Below, piece by piece: positions 43,640-54,350 of a stretch of 64,000 bases of DNA (the first letter of the stretch is position 1; every line of letters begins with the position of its first letter). This DNA is from Spirometra erinaceieuropaei (lineage: Eukaryota > Platyhelminthes > Cestoda > Diphyllobothriidea > Diphyllobothriidae), in assembly GCA_902702965.1 (NCBI GenBank), contig CACRXP010000887.1:153536-217535 (forward strand), written 5' to 3'. A model generated the notes under the pieces. It was not told the origin of the DNA. It did no database searches and saw only the letters and a program-made list of their open reading frames with translations. Both the position numbers and the translations under genes were made by a program.

Positions 43640-46600
43640 TCTGTTAAGCAGCCTTTACCTGTCTCAAAAGACTGAGTTATTCCAAAGTTCATTAAGCAGT
43701 TTGGACGAAGAAATTTCTCACATCGAATTGTCCTTTTGGCATACGTAGTTTGAAAGGTTGTCTCCGGAGATTGGTTTTAGTAGCGAGTTGGAAAAAATTC
43801 CGACAGTTGAGGTCACAATAAAAACCACGCAGGATACTGAAGGCTTAATCCAGGTCTCCGTGAATTTTCTTATGACTTCGAGGATAGAGATTTAGGTCAT
43901 TTATACGGGGCACATATGACAGCGCTCCTTGACCCCAGACGAATTTTGTTGCTGTACTCCAAACGCTTTTGAGTAGATTGAAGTACGGCTGCATACGAGG
44001 TCTTCAGGTTTGAATCGCCTATTCAAGACGCGGCCTTACAAACGTGCCGAAGAGATTGAAGAGACGGTCTTTGTTGTAAACTGTGAATGCCAGCTTGATG
44101 ACGCGCAAAGTTTTAGCTGCGACAGTGGGCGCTTCACAACAGAGGGGAGACGGCTTTGAAGTTTTTGTCGTCATTACGCCGAGGTCTGCCTGTTTCTGTT
44201 TCTCAGAGTAATGTTTCATTGCGATTGTTAGTATGCGAATCAGGGACCTGGCTCCGGTTTTCAAGACGCAGCTGAATTACATGAGTCATCTGCGTGACCT
44301 CTCTCTCGCAGGGGACAAAGCTTTCCCCGGAGGTTCGCCTCGTCGGCGGCGCTGTTGATGACTTTTCATATTTTCGTGACATCTGCAAACATGGCACACT
44401 CAGTCTAATTCTCATGCGTAATCATTAATAAACGGAAAAAGAAGTGTAGTTCCCGGCGCCGAACCTTCTAGAAATCCACCCTCCATGGACATGCGCACTG
44501 ATTGCTGCCGCTGTAAACATACAGCTTGGGAGCGACCAGCGAGCACGTTTTCGGTCCACCGAAGCACATAGTTTGCCTTTGATACTCATTATCCTCAACT
44601 TTTAGCGGAGACGCTGATGCGGAAAACAATCGAAAGCCTTCCCAACATCAATGTTGGCGACATGAATAGTGTGTCTTTATCAAGCGCTCCAGCCCCGCTT
44701 TGTATCGTGTAAAGCAAGTTCGTTTTAACCGATCTTCATTAACGAAAGCCTATTGTGCACATGACAAGAGGTTATCGATTTCCAAATAACTCATCAATGC
44801 CTTTGGAAGGTTTCTTCCATAACTTTGCAGCAGATTGATGTTGGACTGACTAGGCTGTTGTTTTTCGCAGGTGTGCGGTCACCACTTTTGTAAATCGGTG
44901 TAATGTGATCTATTTTCCAATCCGTGGGAAGAATTCCGGTATCGAACGATTTCCGACACAAGACGAAGGACAACCATGACAGATCTCGTACAAGTCCACA
45001 TCTAAGTTTTGCTGGAATCTCGTCTGAACCAGGAGATTGAGATTCCTTCAAATCTTTTTACTCATTAGAGATCACTCCTTCTTGAACCATAATACTTTTA
45101 ATAATTGGCGCTCCTATGCTCTCGTTTGTGAGTGAGATGAAATCCGCCTCTTTTGCAAAGACGTGCTGGAGGAAGAGCTAGCAGTGCCAAGCTTTGTATG
45201 CACTGCCAAATATAAGTGAAGAAGAGGAGTCGAGCACCGCAACACTTCGTTTATTATCCTGAGCTTTCAGGCTCGTACAGAAGTCCATCGTCAGAGCTAG
45301 TGGCAGAAACAGGACAAGCGGTAGTTATAAGGCACGTAGGTCAATCATCGACCGACGTCGTACGACTGGAGGTTACTACGCAGGGCTCTGTACGCCGGCG
45401 CCAGATATATCGAGGCCTCCACCGTTCATCATTGCAGAAACCGGGTTCTTGCTACTTGTGCTCCTTTGCAAGGAACTGTAGAGCAATTTTTGTTTTTAAC
45501 GGTTTGGTGGGGCAAAGTGTTTCAAAAATCCTGCCGTCTTTAAAAAATAAACTTTTCACCTTGTTTCTTTGGACTTTGCATTCCTTAACTGATGTCCGTT
45601 CGTTGTCTCTGCAAAACGTCTTCCATAGGAACCCTTTCTCGCCTACCTGTCTTCCAAGGTTTCATTTTAGACACTGACGCCGACCCGATTTTCCGTGCCT
45701 TCATAAGGGACAGTGGCTTTTTATGAAATACAACAAATATTCCTTGGATAAATTGCAGTCCTCATAACATTTCCGAAAAAGAGAATTCCCCAATCCATTC
45801 GCGACGCTTCAGCTCTCATTTTTCTAAATTCTCCTTGCCACCTGTTCGACTTCGTTTCGTTTGTTGCATATGGTACAGAATGTATACAGTACTCACATAA
45901 AAGCACTGCACGATCGCTTCAGCGGAGCAAGGGTAGGCAATATATTTCGTCTATGCTCTAACGAATTTTTGTAATGACAAGATCCAAACAATTAACATGT
46001 TGCCCTTTACGCCCTCTTGTTTAAGCTAGAATATGTTGTGTGAGAAGAGTCTCAAATGTTGTTTTAAGAGACGGTGATTGAAGACACACTTTGAGCATTT
46101 CGTCCCATTGCGTGCTAGGTGCATTGAAGTCACCCTCGCGAACAACATCCAGTCGACTAGCGACCTTCTTTATGTCTTCCGTCAGGCAAGTGTCTGAGTC
46201 GCGGTCCGTCCTCGGTGGTCGGTATATAGTCACAACTTCAGAGGACTGCGCTGTCCGTGCCTCTCTAGTCAATCAAATAGCCTCCGCATAGTCATTAATT
46301 TTTTCGTTCTTCTCTAACACATGGCAAGGTTGTTCTCTAAATACATAACAGTTCCTTCACACCGGCAGTCCATCTGTCTCTCCTATATAATTGGTAACCC
46401 GAAAGTGCTAATTCGCAATCGCTCACGCTGTGCTTCCCCCGTTCATGTTATTGCTATGCTATCTGCAGACGTATCGGCTACCTGTCTTCTTAGTACGTCG
46501 AACTTCGAAAACAGACTCTGGGTTTTGTACACAAAAGTCTTCGTTTTGAATACTCGTTAGTGTTCAGATTAGTTTGTGTCAAGCTGGCCTCTACTACGTT
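43640..46600 (-). pseudogene. near full-length CR1-like EN-RT retrotransposon, decayed
   Basis: Read on the minus strand: an endonuclease start near 46560-46440 (frame with KTQSLFSKFDVLRRQVADTS); an EN middle at 46272-46021 with VTIYRPPRTDRDSDTCLTED and the catalytic-site block REGDFNAPSTQWDEM; a broken linker 46020-45060 that also seems to hold an insertion (see 45170-45480); RT entry QSPGSDEIPAKLRCGL then FDTGILPTDWKIDHITPIYK at 45050-44890; SLVSPTSICCKVMEETFQ to 44795; a palm block CxMFADVTK near 44380-44410; LRVIKLAFTVYNKDRLFNLF then GTFVRPRLE at 44019-44105; and a C-terminal part (QGALSYVPRINDLNLYPRS near 43870-43930, FFQLATKTNLRRQPFKLR near 43730-43790). It is the same lineage as 9540-11379. 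All key blocks remain, but stops and shifts are everywhere. Confidence 0.82.
45170..45480. repeat. possible insertion within the CR1-like linker
   Basis: This stretch does not read as EN-RT linker. In reverse complement it contains CTGACGATGGACTTCTGTAC followed by GAGCCTGAAAGCTCAGGATA, an arrangement (CTGANGA ... GAAA) like the core of hammerhead ribozymes and like the conserved tails of some Penelope-like elements. Helices I and III are not evident. The 153-codon plus-strand frame (45216-45677) is unsupported. Confidence 0.3.
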
Positions 46601-46769
46601 GCCGACACTATCGTTTGCATTGTTTGGTTCCGTAGCACTGTCACTTTTCCTTGTATTGCTTGTCACCTGGTAATTTTCGGGTTGCCCTCACCACCTGAGA
46701 GTCTCCTTTTCAATTCCGTCATTAATTCGCGGCGTTTCAGACGTCTAGACAGGGACGGTACGACTGAAT
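46601..46769. other. spacer
   Basis: Nothing recognised; it may include the 5' end of the CR1-like element. Confidence 0.4.
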
Positions 46770-47596
46770 GAAAACATGACAGTTCGACCATCGATTTCGA
46801 TTATGTCCACCGTGTGCCCCACAGCAGGTTGGAGCAGGGACGGTGACTTGCGCAGGGGTTTATAGTGCCAGTAGACTTGCGCTGCATCTACCTGCACTCT
46901 CTCCACCTCCCTCGCCCGAGCCCAGTGTCAAGACAGAGTCAAGACGACCGGAGACGAGGGAGGCCGCAGGTGGATGGCTCGGACGGATCCCCACCTTGGC
47001 GTTCCACCACACCCCCTGGTCCACACAACAATAACCAGGATTTCAACCAACACAACAGAGATTTGGAGGCTGGCACGGCCGAAGCCGCACCTAGGCGTGC
47101 CGCCAACGCCTGGCTCGGATCCCACACTGTGGTGGGAGTGTCATAAAGACCACATTAAAAAGGAGCCATTGCAGCCTGACTCTCAGACCGCCTCCCGTTA
47201 AGGAGGAGGTCCAACGTACCCCGTCAGTTGGCAACCTTCCAAGCCACGGCTTTTAGCGCACCGTGATAGCTTCAAGCGCGTCAGATTGATTATAGTGAGG
47301 AAAAAGTGCGCTGAGTCGTCGACCTCACTCTCCCTTCCCATTCTCACACTCCAGCCGCCGTCCGAGCCGGTCAGCAAACTGGAGTGGTGGACGTGCGCGG
47401 TGGCTGCCACGGTCGACTGACCATGACTGCGCGCGCCACAGCACGACCTGGCCCCCCATACACACACAAACACCAGGATTTCACACAACGGGGGTTGAAC
47501 GGCGTGTCTCTCACTTGCGTGAGAGGGCCGTGGAAGGTGCTGCTTCAGCCCGTTCCCAGCCCACCAGTCCGCCACTCCACACAGCACACACACACA
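46770..47596 (+). repeat. repeat family A, long copy with repeated modules
   Basis: GTCCACCGTGTGCCCCACAG, AGTGTCAAGACAGAGTCAAG, GCAGGTGGATGGCTCGGACG, CACCTTGGCGTTCCACCACA, CTGGTCCACACAACAATAAC and GTCAGTTGGCAACCTTCCAA occur in the family order. From about 47340 a related module follows (GGTGGACGTGCGCGGTGGCT ... CACACACAAACACCAGGATT). It ends in a CA repeat at the N gap. Confidence 0.7.
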
Positions 47597-47776
47597 NNNN
47601 NNNNNNNNNNNNNNNNNNNNNNNNNNNNNNNNNNNNNNNNNNNNNNNNNNNNNNNNNNNNNNNNNNNNNNNNNNNNNNNNNNNNNNNNNNNNNNNNNNNN
47701 NNNNNNNNNNNNNNNNNNNNNNNNNNNNNNNNNNNNNNNNNNNNNNNNNNNNNNNNNNNNNNNNNNNNNNNNNNNN
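47597..47776. other. assembly gap (N)
   Basis: A run of 180 N that begins in a CA repeat. Reading frames drawn through it are artefacts. Confidence 0.98.
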
Positions 47777-48290
47777 AGAATCGGGTCTCGCTGAGTGCGG
47801 CGATGTCCACCTTGTAGCGCGCCAGTTCTCGTGCCACTAGCGCCGTCCTCCGTTCCGGTCGGTTGCTCCTCGGATTGTCTAAAAGAGAACGAACATTCCA
47901 GGCTGCCAGAGTGAGCGGACTCACCCTGCCAGTCTGGTGACGACGAGTGGGGCGACGGGAGGGAGATGGAGAAGAAGATGACGAAGGAGAAGTATAGGCA
48001 GAGGAAGAGGTAGAAGAGGTAGGATGAGGAGAAGGAGTATGGTTGTTGTTATTGGTATTGTTGTTGTTTCGATTTTGATTGTTTCGACCATGATAAGACG
48101 TCTGCGGCCCTGGCTGGCCTGGAGACGGCGTGGTACCCAGCAATGTTTAGGCCACCTTTTCTAGGCCCTTTCCCTCATGGGGGCAGGCAGTGCCGCCCCT
48201 GAATCGGGCTGCCCATGTGCCTGGTTGGCGCGACCGATCCCACTATGGGGCCACGACGTAAACAAACGAACCTCTGCTTTCTTGCCAAAA
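47777..48290 (-). pseudogene. RTE-like non-LTR retrotransposon: 5' leader and start of endonuclease
   Basis: The minus frame 48143-47777 has a low-complexity Asn/Ser/Pro-rich N-terminus (near 48090-47950). The APE-endonuclease start follows: LTLAAWNVRSLLDNPRSNR with the metal-binding Asn, RRTALVARELARYKVDIAAL, and the SETRF glutamate motif at the gap. There is no stop over this stretch, so it is younger than the other copies. Upstream to 48290 lies its GC-rich leader (CATGGGCAGCCCGATTCAGG in reverse). After the gap the sequence is repeat A, not EN, so the element is truncated or misjoined there. It probably belongs to the same family as 13560-15305. Confidence 0.82.
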
Positions 48291-48789
48291 CGGACTTAAA
48301 AGGTCGTGGTCGCATGGTCTCTTACTGTTTGCTAGCATTTCTTCTTATCCTGAATCCTGCTCAAACGGCTACCATTTCGTTCGGGTAAAGCATACAGTTC
48401 AGCAGGTGTTGGAACATATTAAAGTCGACGGAAATCCCCTGCTTGACATAGGACAATTCCACTTGGTTAAACCCTGAAACACCGCGCAACTCTGGTGGTC
48501 AAGCGGACAGTTTGGTTTACTTTTGGACATGTTATCGACTGAAGGCCCCGTAAACTTCAATATTTTTTGACTTTGAACTTTTATTTGGGTGTTTTCTAAT
48601 CCCGCCTAACTACGAGTTTTGTCTTTTTATACGGCTAAGTGCTCTATTAAGCACTCAGAATAGCTGGACGAACTTGGTTCCAACAGTTGGTCGGGCAAGC
48701 TAGTTATGTAACTTTTTGACACAATAAAACTACCTGTTATTAACACTTTTTGAATTTGCTACCACGACCATCCTCTGAGGTCACCCGTT
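48291..48789. other. unassigned DNA
   Basis: No feature supported. Confidence 0.4.
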
Positions 48790-49129
48790 AAAACTGCGCA
48801 CTCAGCATGCAGGGTTGGATGTACGGAAGTTCTCCTTCTCTGTTCGAGTGGTCAAACCATGGAATGCCCTTCCCGTAGATGTTGTGACGTCACCATCCAT
48901 ACAAAGTTTTAAAAAGAATCTTGACATATTTATGTTCCAAAATGACCAAGAGCGATGAAAAGAAGAGCTCACCCCCTGTAACCCGTTCTCATTTTGTCCT
49001 ACAATTATGGGCGTGTTTGAACTAGTTCAGCCCAGAACATTTATCTGTATATCACACATTTTTACGTTGCAAATAGGGTATTCAAAGGCTTACGCCTATT
49101 TTCCTCAATAAACTGAACTGAACTGAACT
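48790..49129 (+). mobile_element. CR1-like retrotransposon 3' end with short tandem tail
   Basis: The plus frame from about 48795 encodes GLDVRKFSFSVRVVKPWNAL then PVDVVTSPSIQSFKKNLDIF, the standard end of the RT polyprotein in CR1-like elements (FF..RVV..WN.LP..VV.A.S..SFK..LD). It ends at a TGA at 48955-48957. A 3' untranslated stretch follows to 49129, with AATAAA at 49107 and a terminal ACTGA tandem (49112-49129). Short 3' tandem repeats instead of poly(A) are known for CR1-related elements and seed target-primed reverse transcription. It is severely 5' truncated, with an open C-terminus, suggesting moderate age. Confidence 0.85.
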
Positions 49130-50790
49130 TACGCTAGTGGGCGAATTAGATTCTGCGACATTATTAACTACGACTGGTAATTTTACGTGTTCTGCCTTCT
49201 GCTCTTTAGCGTATAAATCCGAACTTCCTTTATCAGGCGGTCTGGTTACGTTATCCGTCCCTTAATAATGCCACGAATGTGTTTATTGTGTACAGTCGTG
49301 CCTGGCCGATTTTTCTGATGAAATCTGACATCATGATATATTCTTCGTAGACGCAGGCAGCAAATCTGTTGGTGAACGCGGCAAAAAAACAACTAACGAA
49401 AAATGGCTTCCGGGGCTACGGTCTGCCAGACGCCCAAACCAGCTTGCTGGCGAACTCTCGCTTCTGAGGAAAATGTACCGGTGCTCGTCAGTGGACAGGA
49501 AAAAACACCAGATTCAAGCGGCGCAAAATTTCACAATTACGTTGTGCACCCAGCTTGCACACTAAGGATAGGTTAACTATTTCAGCAAAAAAGTACCGTT
49601 TGCAGTATATTGGTTGAAAAGCTGAAAATCTTCCCCCATTGGTGCAAATAAACACCGGTTAGCGAGGAAGAGGCGAAACCATTTATTCCACGTAGCCGTG
49701 CACACATTGGTTGCAGGGTGCTAAGTTGCAAAGGAAAAAACCTGTGTATTCAGCGCCTGTCCAGTAAACAGGAACCGCAAGTTGCTGAAAACAATGTATC
49801 GAGAAAAAAATGTATAAATGATTTTATTAAAAGACCTTTTAGTGTCTCGTCATAGTAAGTAAATTTAAATTTTCAAGTAAATTTTAGAGTAATTAGTTGG
49901 ATTCTGTACATTATTAAGTTTTCGACTGCATAATAAACAGTTACGTATAGAAATGATCAGCGAGCAGTGAAAAACTCCGTTTGAAGAAAGCTAGATGAGT
50001 ATGAATTGGTTGCCTTTGCAGGAGAAAAAACTGCTGCTCATGAAAGGTAACATATGCGGATCGAACAAGACTGGCCTGCAGATGGTGTTTTATAAGATAT
50101 TCAGAACGTAAATCGTAAAGGTAGAACTCCCTTAACCGAATGAGGTAGTCCGCCTCAAAGTGGCAGGACAGAGGAACCTAGTCGCGACCGGGCACAGTCC
50201 GCTTAGAGTCTAGCCTAGAATGGAACATTAAGCGCTAGGGCGGTCATAAGAGCGTAGACCTCCTCGTTGGACGACCAAGCTCCTCGCAAATGACGAAAGC
50301 AGAGGATTCATGCTGTGAACGTCAACAGACCATGTGGGGTCAAAATGAGGCGTTGGCATCAAGGTCTACGAGATGGGGATTCGAAATCGCGAGGGCCAGA
50401 GTAAAATTCGGGTGTGTCGGCGATCAGCAAAATTGAGGCGGCTTAGAGCGTGCACGTCCACCTAGCTACGCTACTCCTTTGAGAGCGTTTGTTAGGAAGA
50501 ATGTCGCATTCTGTGAAGGGCAACATGCCTAACCTGGAAAATCGAAAAAATTAAAATTCCTGATGAAGGGCTCTAGGAAGCGAAATTACACACAAAAGAA
50601 GGAAATGCGAGCGGATACAGAGATTAAGTGGCGGTGTCCTGAATTCTCGATGGCCCTTTCTCAGTGTCATAGAGAGAGATGTCCGGGAAGGATGAAAAAA
50701 ATAAAAGTTTGATATGGTAAGTATTCCGACAAAGGTGCAGACTTCTCATAAAAGTATGTCGATTATCTGAGAATCTTATATTTATTGGAA
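49130..50790. other. unassigned DNA
   Basis: About 1.65 kb with only short frames and no recognised repeat. Confidence 0.4.
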
Positions 50791-51516
50791 GGTTATTCTA
50801 GAGGAAAGTATACCTGGAAGCAAAACCAGAGCCCTTGGAGTTGGAGGAAATAGGAGATGGGATAATAAAGGAAGAATCGCGAAGATCATGTGAGTGACTA
50901 CTAGAGAAAAGGGCTGAAATTCGAGGAAAATTTGAGCTATTATTAATGCGAAAGAGGAGAAAGAAGCCTTCTTCTAGCGTTCGAACCCATAAAAATTTTA
51001 GGTTAGTTAGCCGGAATAGATCTGAATAAGAAATATTTAGGTGTTTCGAATGTAAGAGTCCTCTGGTAAAATGTCTTTGAACATTTTCAATTTTTGAACG
51101 ACTAGCCTCATTCATCAACTCACAGAATGGGCAGCAATACTCAAAAATGGAAAGTACGACTATTTGATAAAGTCATTATTTAGTTTCAGGAAAACAGAAA
51201 TTATAAGAAATAAAATTACAAATTTGGACAACTGTGGCCGTAATTCTGTCAGCGTGTGGCGAGAGATCAAGATCATTTTTGTAGCTTAAACCTTAATCCT
51301 TGGTGGTGGCACATTCCGTCATAGATGTGTCTTGAAAGACCACCAGATGGGGTAGCCTATCAGGTCCAAAACACATACAGCGACTTTTAAACGGAGAGAA
51401 TTCTATTGGCCATTTTGAGGTCCACGCTGCGAGAGCGAGCAAGTCAGCATGGATTTGCTCCAGACAATGTTGGGTCGTTGAGTAAGTAAATGAATACATA
51501 CATTTAAGATCTTCAG
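50791..51516 (-). pseudogene. CR1-like RT, C-terminal half (downstream of the nested insertion)
   Basis: Minus strand, starting beside the Ty3/gypsy insertion: DLKCMYSF..., then IHADLLALAAWTSKWPIEFS and SRCMCFGP near 51340-51430 (the post-catalytic 'L..DL..L..W...W...FN..KC....G' block). The C-terminal region at 51118-50798 follows, with KIENVQRHFTRGL and LKFLWVRTLEEGFFLLFRI. DLKCM directly continues the YAD that is stranded at 53814-53822 on the other side of the insertion. The element order therefore runs 56270 -> 53814 -> 51516 -> 50791. Confidence 0.85.
51512..51516. repeat. left 5-bp target-site duplication (TTCAG)
   Basis: TTCAG precedes the Ty3/gypsy left end; ATCAG (53814-53818) follows the right end. 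One mismatch. Five bases is the usual Ty3/gypsy duplication length. Confidence 0.85.
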
Positions 51517-51527
51517 TATTATGGAGA

Positions 51528-53180
51528 GTGCACAGCTTAAAACCTCCACTCAACCGACTTCTGTGCAAGGACGTGGAGTTTATTTGCTACACACAGTGTC
51601 AAAACGCATTTGGTACCATAAAGACAAAGATATGCGACTCGACTATGCTATCGCACTTTGATGGTGATAAAGAGACCATTGTCCAGGCAGACGCCACTGA
51701 CTACGGTTTAGATAGAATGCTCCTTCAGAAGGACGTAGATGGTAGGGGCCAGCCAGTCATGCATGCCGCCAGGTAACTGACGAAGGCAGAACGGAATTAT
51801 AGCCAGATCGAAAAGGAGGCGCTGGCTGTTATCTTTGCCGTATGGAGATTCCACCTGCTCACTTATGGCAGACCATTCACAATGCACACTTATCATCAAT
51901 CACTGAAGTTCCATTTGGGTACTAACAATGGGGTTCCCCAGAACGTAGCTGGGAGAATACAACGCCGGAGTACTATTCTTCAAAACTATGACTTTAAGAT
52001 TCAGTATGTGCCCACTCAGAAATTTGAAGCTCCGGACGCCTTATCACAACTGAGTGCAGGCAACAAAAATCAAGAAGACGTGGTTGTCGCCAGCACACTA
52101 ATACAAGATGAAGACAAGCTTAGAGGTGTCATCCGGCAGTTGCCACTCTCAACCGAGCACATTAGGGCCGACACTACAGTAGACCCCTTTTGCGCCAGGT
52201 GAATGAATTTATTCGGAATGGTTGGCCCAGCGACGACAAAGTACGCTCATCTATAAAGACTTTCAGGAACAGAAAGGAACAGTTGAATATCACGGAAGAC
52301 TGCATAATGTGCGATGACAAAGTGGTGATTCCAGTCAGTTATCAGTAACAAGTTTTGTGGGAGCTCCATGCCGGATATTAGGATATGGTCCGCATGAAAC
52401 AATTGGCCCGCAAGTACGTATATTGGCCGGGAATTGATAACGACGTGGAATCTTTCGTTCGAAGCTGCGACCCGTGTGGACGTGAGGCTAAGAACCCACC
52501 GAGAGTACCACCCGTGCCATAACAGGAGGTAACGAGACCTTGGAGTAGAGTCCATATGAAATTCGCGGGTCCGTTTTTCAACCGAATGTTTCCAAATGTT
52601 GTACGTGCATGGTCAAAGTGGCTAGAAGTTTTCGACGTCTCGGCAGCTACTGCTGATATCACGGCAAGAAAGGCGGAAAAACTAATAGCGAGATATATCA
52701 TCCCCACGGAGATTGTGACGGATAACGGCACTCAGTTCACATTATCGATTTTCCAACAACTGCGTCAGAAATGGGGGATTCGACATGTGACGTCACCGTC
52801 ATTACATCCACAAGCGAATGGTCATTCAGAACGTTTCGTCGACACTTTCAAGAGGGCACTGAAAAAATGGAACATTGGCGTTAAACTGGAATATCTCAAA
52901 ACATTTCTTTTAGCGTATAGAACAACTGCATAAAGTGATCTTTGGGGCCAGACACCAACCAAACGGATTTTGGAACGACAGCAGGATACGCGACTACAGT
53001 ACCTACAACCGAAAGCTCGAGTTCCACAAACAACAAAACATTACTTTTGCGAGGGAGAGGAGGTGTTTTCTCGCAACTACAGAACTGGAGAGAAGCCCTG
53101 AATAGAGGGTATAATAAAAAAATCCAGAGGTGTGGTGTTAGAGATGGAAACAGCAGCCGGGAAAATAAGGAGGCATGCTA
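51528..53180 (+). pseudogene. Ty3/gypsy pol remnant: RT thumb, RNase H, integrase
   Basis: Broken frame. RT thumb/connection runs to about 51690. RNase H follows with QADATDYGL, the first acidic site. After a TAA at about 51774 comes LTKAERNYSQIEKEALAVIF (second acid), then HTYHQSL, where the usual TDH Asp is Tyr. FEAPDALSQLSAG closes it near 52060. The integrase zinc region near 52355-52480 keeps CDPC but its second His is Tyr followed by a stop. The integrase core has HMKFAGPFFN at 52553-52582, where the usual first catalytic Asp is Lys. VTDNGTQF and NGHSERF lie at 52717-52840 with exactly 35 residues between Asp and Glu. Stop codons near 51774, 52202 and 52933 confirm inactivity. RNase H would remove template RNA and integrase would join DNA in the nucleus. 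Confidence 0.92.
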
Positions 53181-53373
53181 ATCAGCTCAGGACTAGACAC
53201 ACCAGAAACAGTGAAATGGCCCTCGAACTGCTGTGTGATAACTTTGAGGTTCCGAGCCCCAGGATAGACAGTTAGACAGCACTACGCGTCGTTCGTAGCA
53301 GTAGCTGAAGAACGCAACCGCCAAGGAAACTGGCCTTGGACCCGAAGAAGAAGAGAAACGATGTCAAACTTTC

Positions 53374-53385
53374 AAAAGCAGGAAG
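53374..53385 (+). promoter_or_regulatory. polypurine tract of the Ty3/gypsy element
   Basis: AAAAGCAGGAAG immediately precedes the TG of the 3' LTR, the expected plus-strand primer site. Confidence 0.8.
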
Positions 53386-53813
53386 TGTTATGGAGAGTGC
53401 AAGCGGCGTACAGCCATGGCATAAGACGCTGAACAGGGGACCAAGCCGCGGCGTGAGACACGCGTGAAGTTAGACGGCCGACCGGCGTGCACTGCAGTGC
53501 CGAGCACGTGTGGTGGCTTTGCCCACGTGTGTGCCCAATCAGTGGCTGGTCGAACACTCCAGACATTTCTGCGGAGGACTATCGCGCACGCGGTGGCCAA
53601 TCAACGACCAACCCGCCCGGGGCAGGAACATTCTATAACGCCCTCAACGGCTGGTACGTCACTGGACGGAATGTTCTAGAACGCACTGGGGTCCAGTATA
53701 AATAGCACATCTGTCTAACGAGTTGTAGCCCCCCGTGTCCGCAAGTTACCACTAAAGTGCTTGGCCTCCGAACCGGCTCTCTTCCTGTCCTACCTTTCTT
53801 CCGGGTCACAACA
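53386..53813 (+). repeat. 3' LTR of the Ty3/gypsy element
   Basis: 428 bp, starting TGTTATGG and ending TCACAACA (TG...CA). GC-rich U3. TATA box at 53697-53705. It is followed by ATCAG, the target duplication. Its first ~16 bp match the left-end remnant at 51517. Confidence 0.9.
53697..53705 (+). promoter_or_regulatory. LTR TATA box (TATAAATAG)
   Basis: A perfect TATA element 117 bp from the LTR end. It would define the U3/R boundary about 25-30 bp downstream. Confidence 0.75.
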
Positions 53814-53818
53814 ATCAG
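53814..53818. repeat. right 5-bp target-site duplication (ATCAG)
   Basis: Partner of 51512-51516. On the minus strand these bases are part of the codons for the Asp of the YADD catalytic motif. Confidence 0.85.
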
Positions 53819-54350
53819 CATAAATAAAAGATTGAGAATGTTTGACTGCCGCTGAGATATCATTTATGTAAAGCAGGAACAAAAGGGAACCTTAAACGGT
53901 CCCTTTTAGGGCACTACTTACAATCGGGTTTTCACTGTAAAATAAAGATCCCACTAAAACCTTTTGTTTACGATTAGACAGGCATGACTTCATAAAGTCT
54001 ATTAGGGGACTGCGAATTCATAGAGCTACGAATTTAATCGAGAGTCTTTTATGTGATACTTTATCAAAGGTTTTCCTGAGATTAAGATAAACAACGACCA
54101 CAGACAAATGATCATTAGGAAGAGAGGTAAGTAAATTGAGAAAGGATATATGACATGTTTCACAAGGGCGATCTGGTAAAACGTCATTTTGGGAAAGGAT
54201 AATAACTTGATTGGTTACGCAAAAGTTAGTAATTTTCATGGCAATAATTTTTTCAAGGATTTTGACGAAATAGGGTGTTCTGTGGACATGGCATAAATCA
54301 ACGGATTCAAAAATCAAGTAAAAACGAGCACAGCTAATACCGTCATGCTA
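53819..54350 (-). pseudogene. CR1-like RT, N-terminal half (upstream of the nested insertion)
   Basis: Minus strand: HRTPYFVKILEKIIAMKI near 54230-54285; VVVVYLNLRKTFDKVSHKRL at about 54040-54100 (usual 'DFSKAFDKVSH', first catalytic Asp replaced by Asn); FMKSCLSNRKQKVLVGS near 53950-54000; GSLLFLLYINDIS then AAVKHSQSFIYAD ending at the insertion. Stops occur in frame. The C-terminal half continues at 51516 on the far side of the Ty3/gypsy element. Confidence 0.85.

Larger units (their letters stand above)
51517..53813 (+). mobile_element. Ty3/gypsy LTR retrotransposon, internally deleted, nested in a CR1-like RT gene
   Basis: The left boundary carries only ~16 bp of 5' LTR (TATTATGGAGAGTGCA, versus TGTTATGGAGAGTGCA at 53386) and then jumps into the RT thumb. 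So most of the 5' LTR, gag, protease and most of RT were deleted in one event. RNase H, integrase and a complete 3' LTR remain. The 5-bp flanking duplication shows it entered by normal integrase action before deletion. The residual size is 2297 bp. Confidence 0.92.

Noticed and set aside
45216..45677. 153-codon plus frame
   Set aside because: Lies within a minus-strand retrotransposon and has no recognisable domain.
47384..48143. frames of 100-210 codons crossing the second N run
   Set aside because: Only the minus-strand part from 47777 upward is real sequence; the rest is gap or repeat A.
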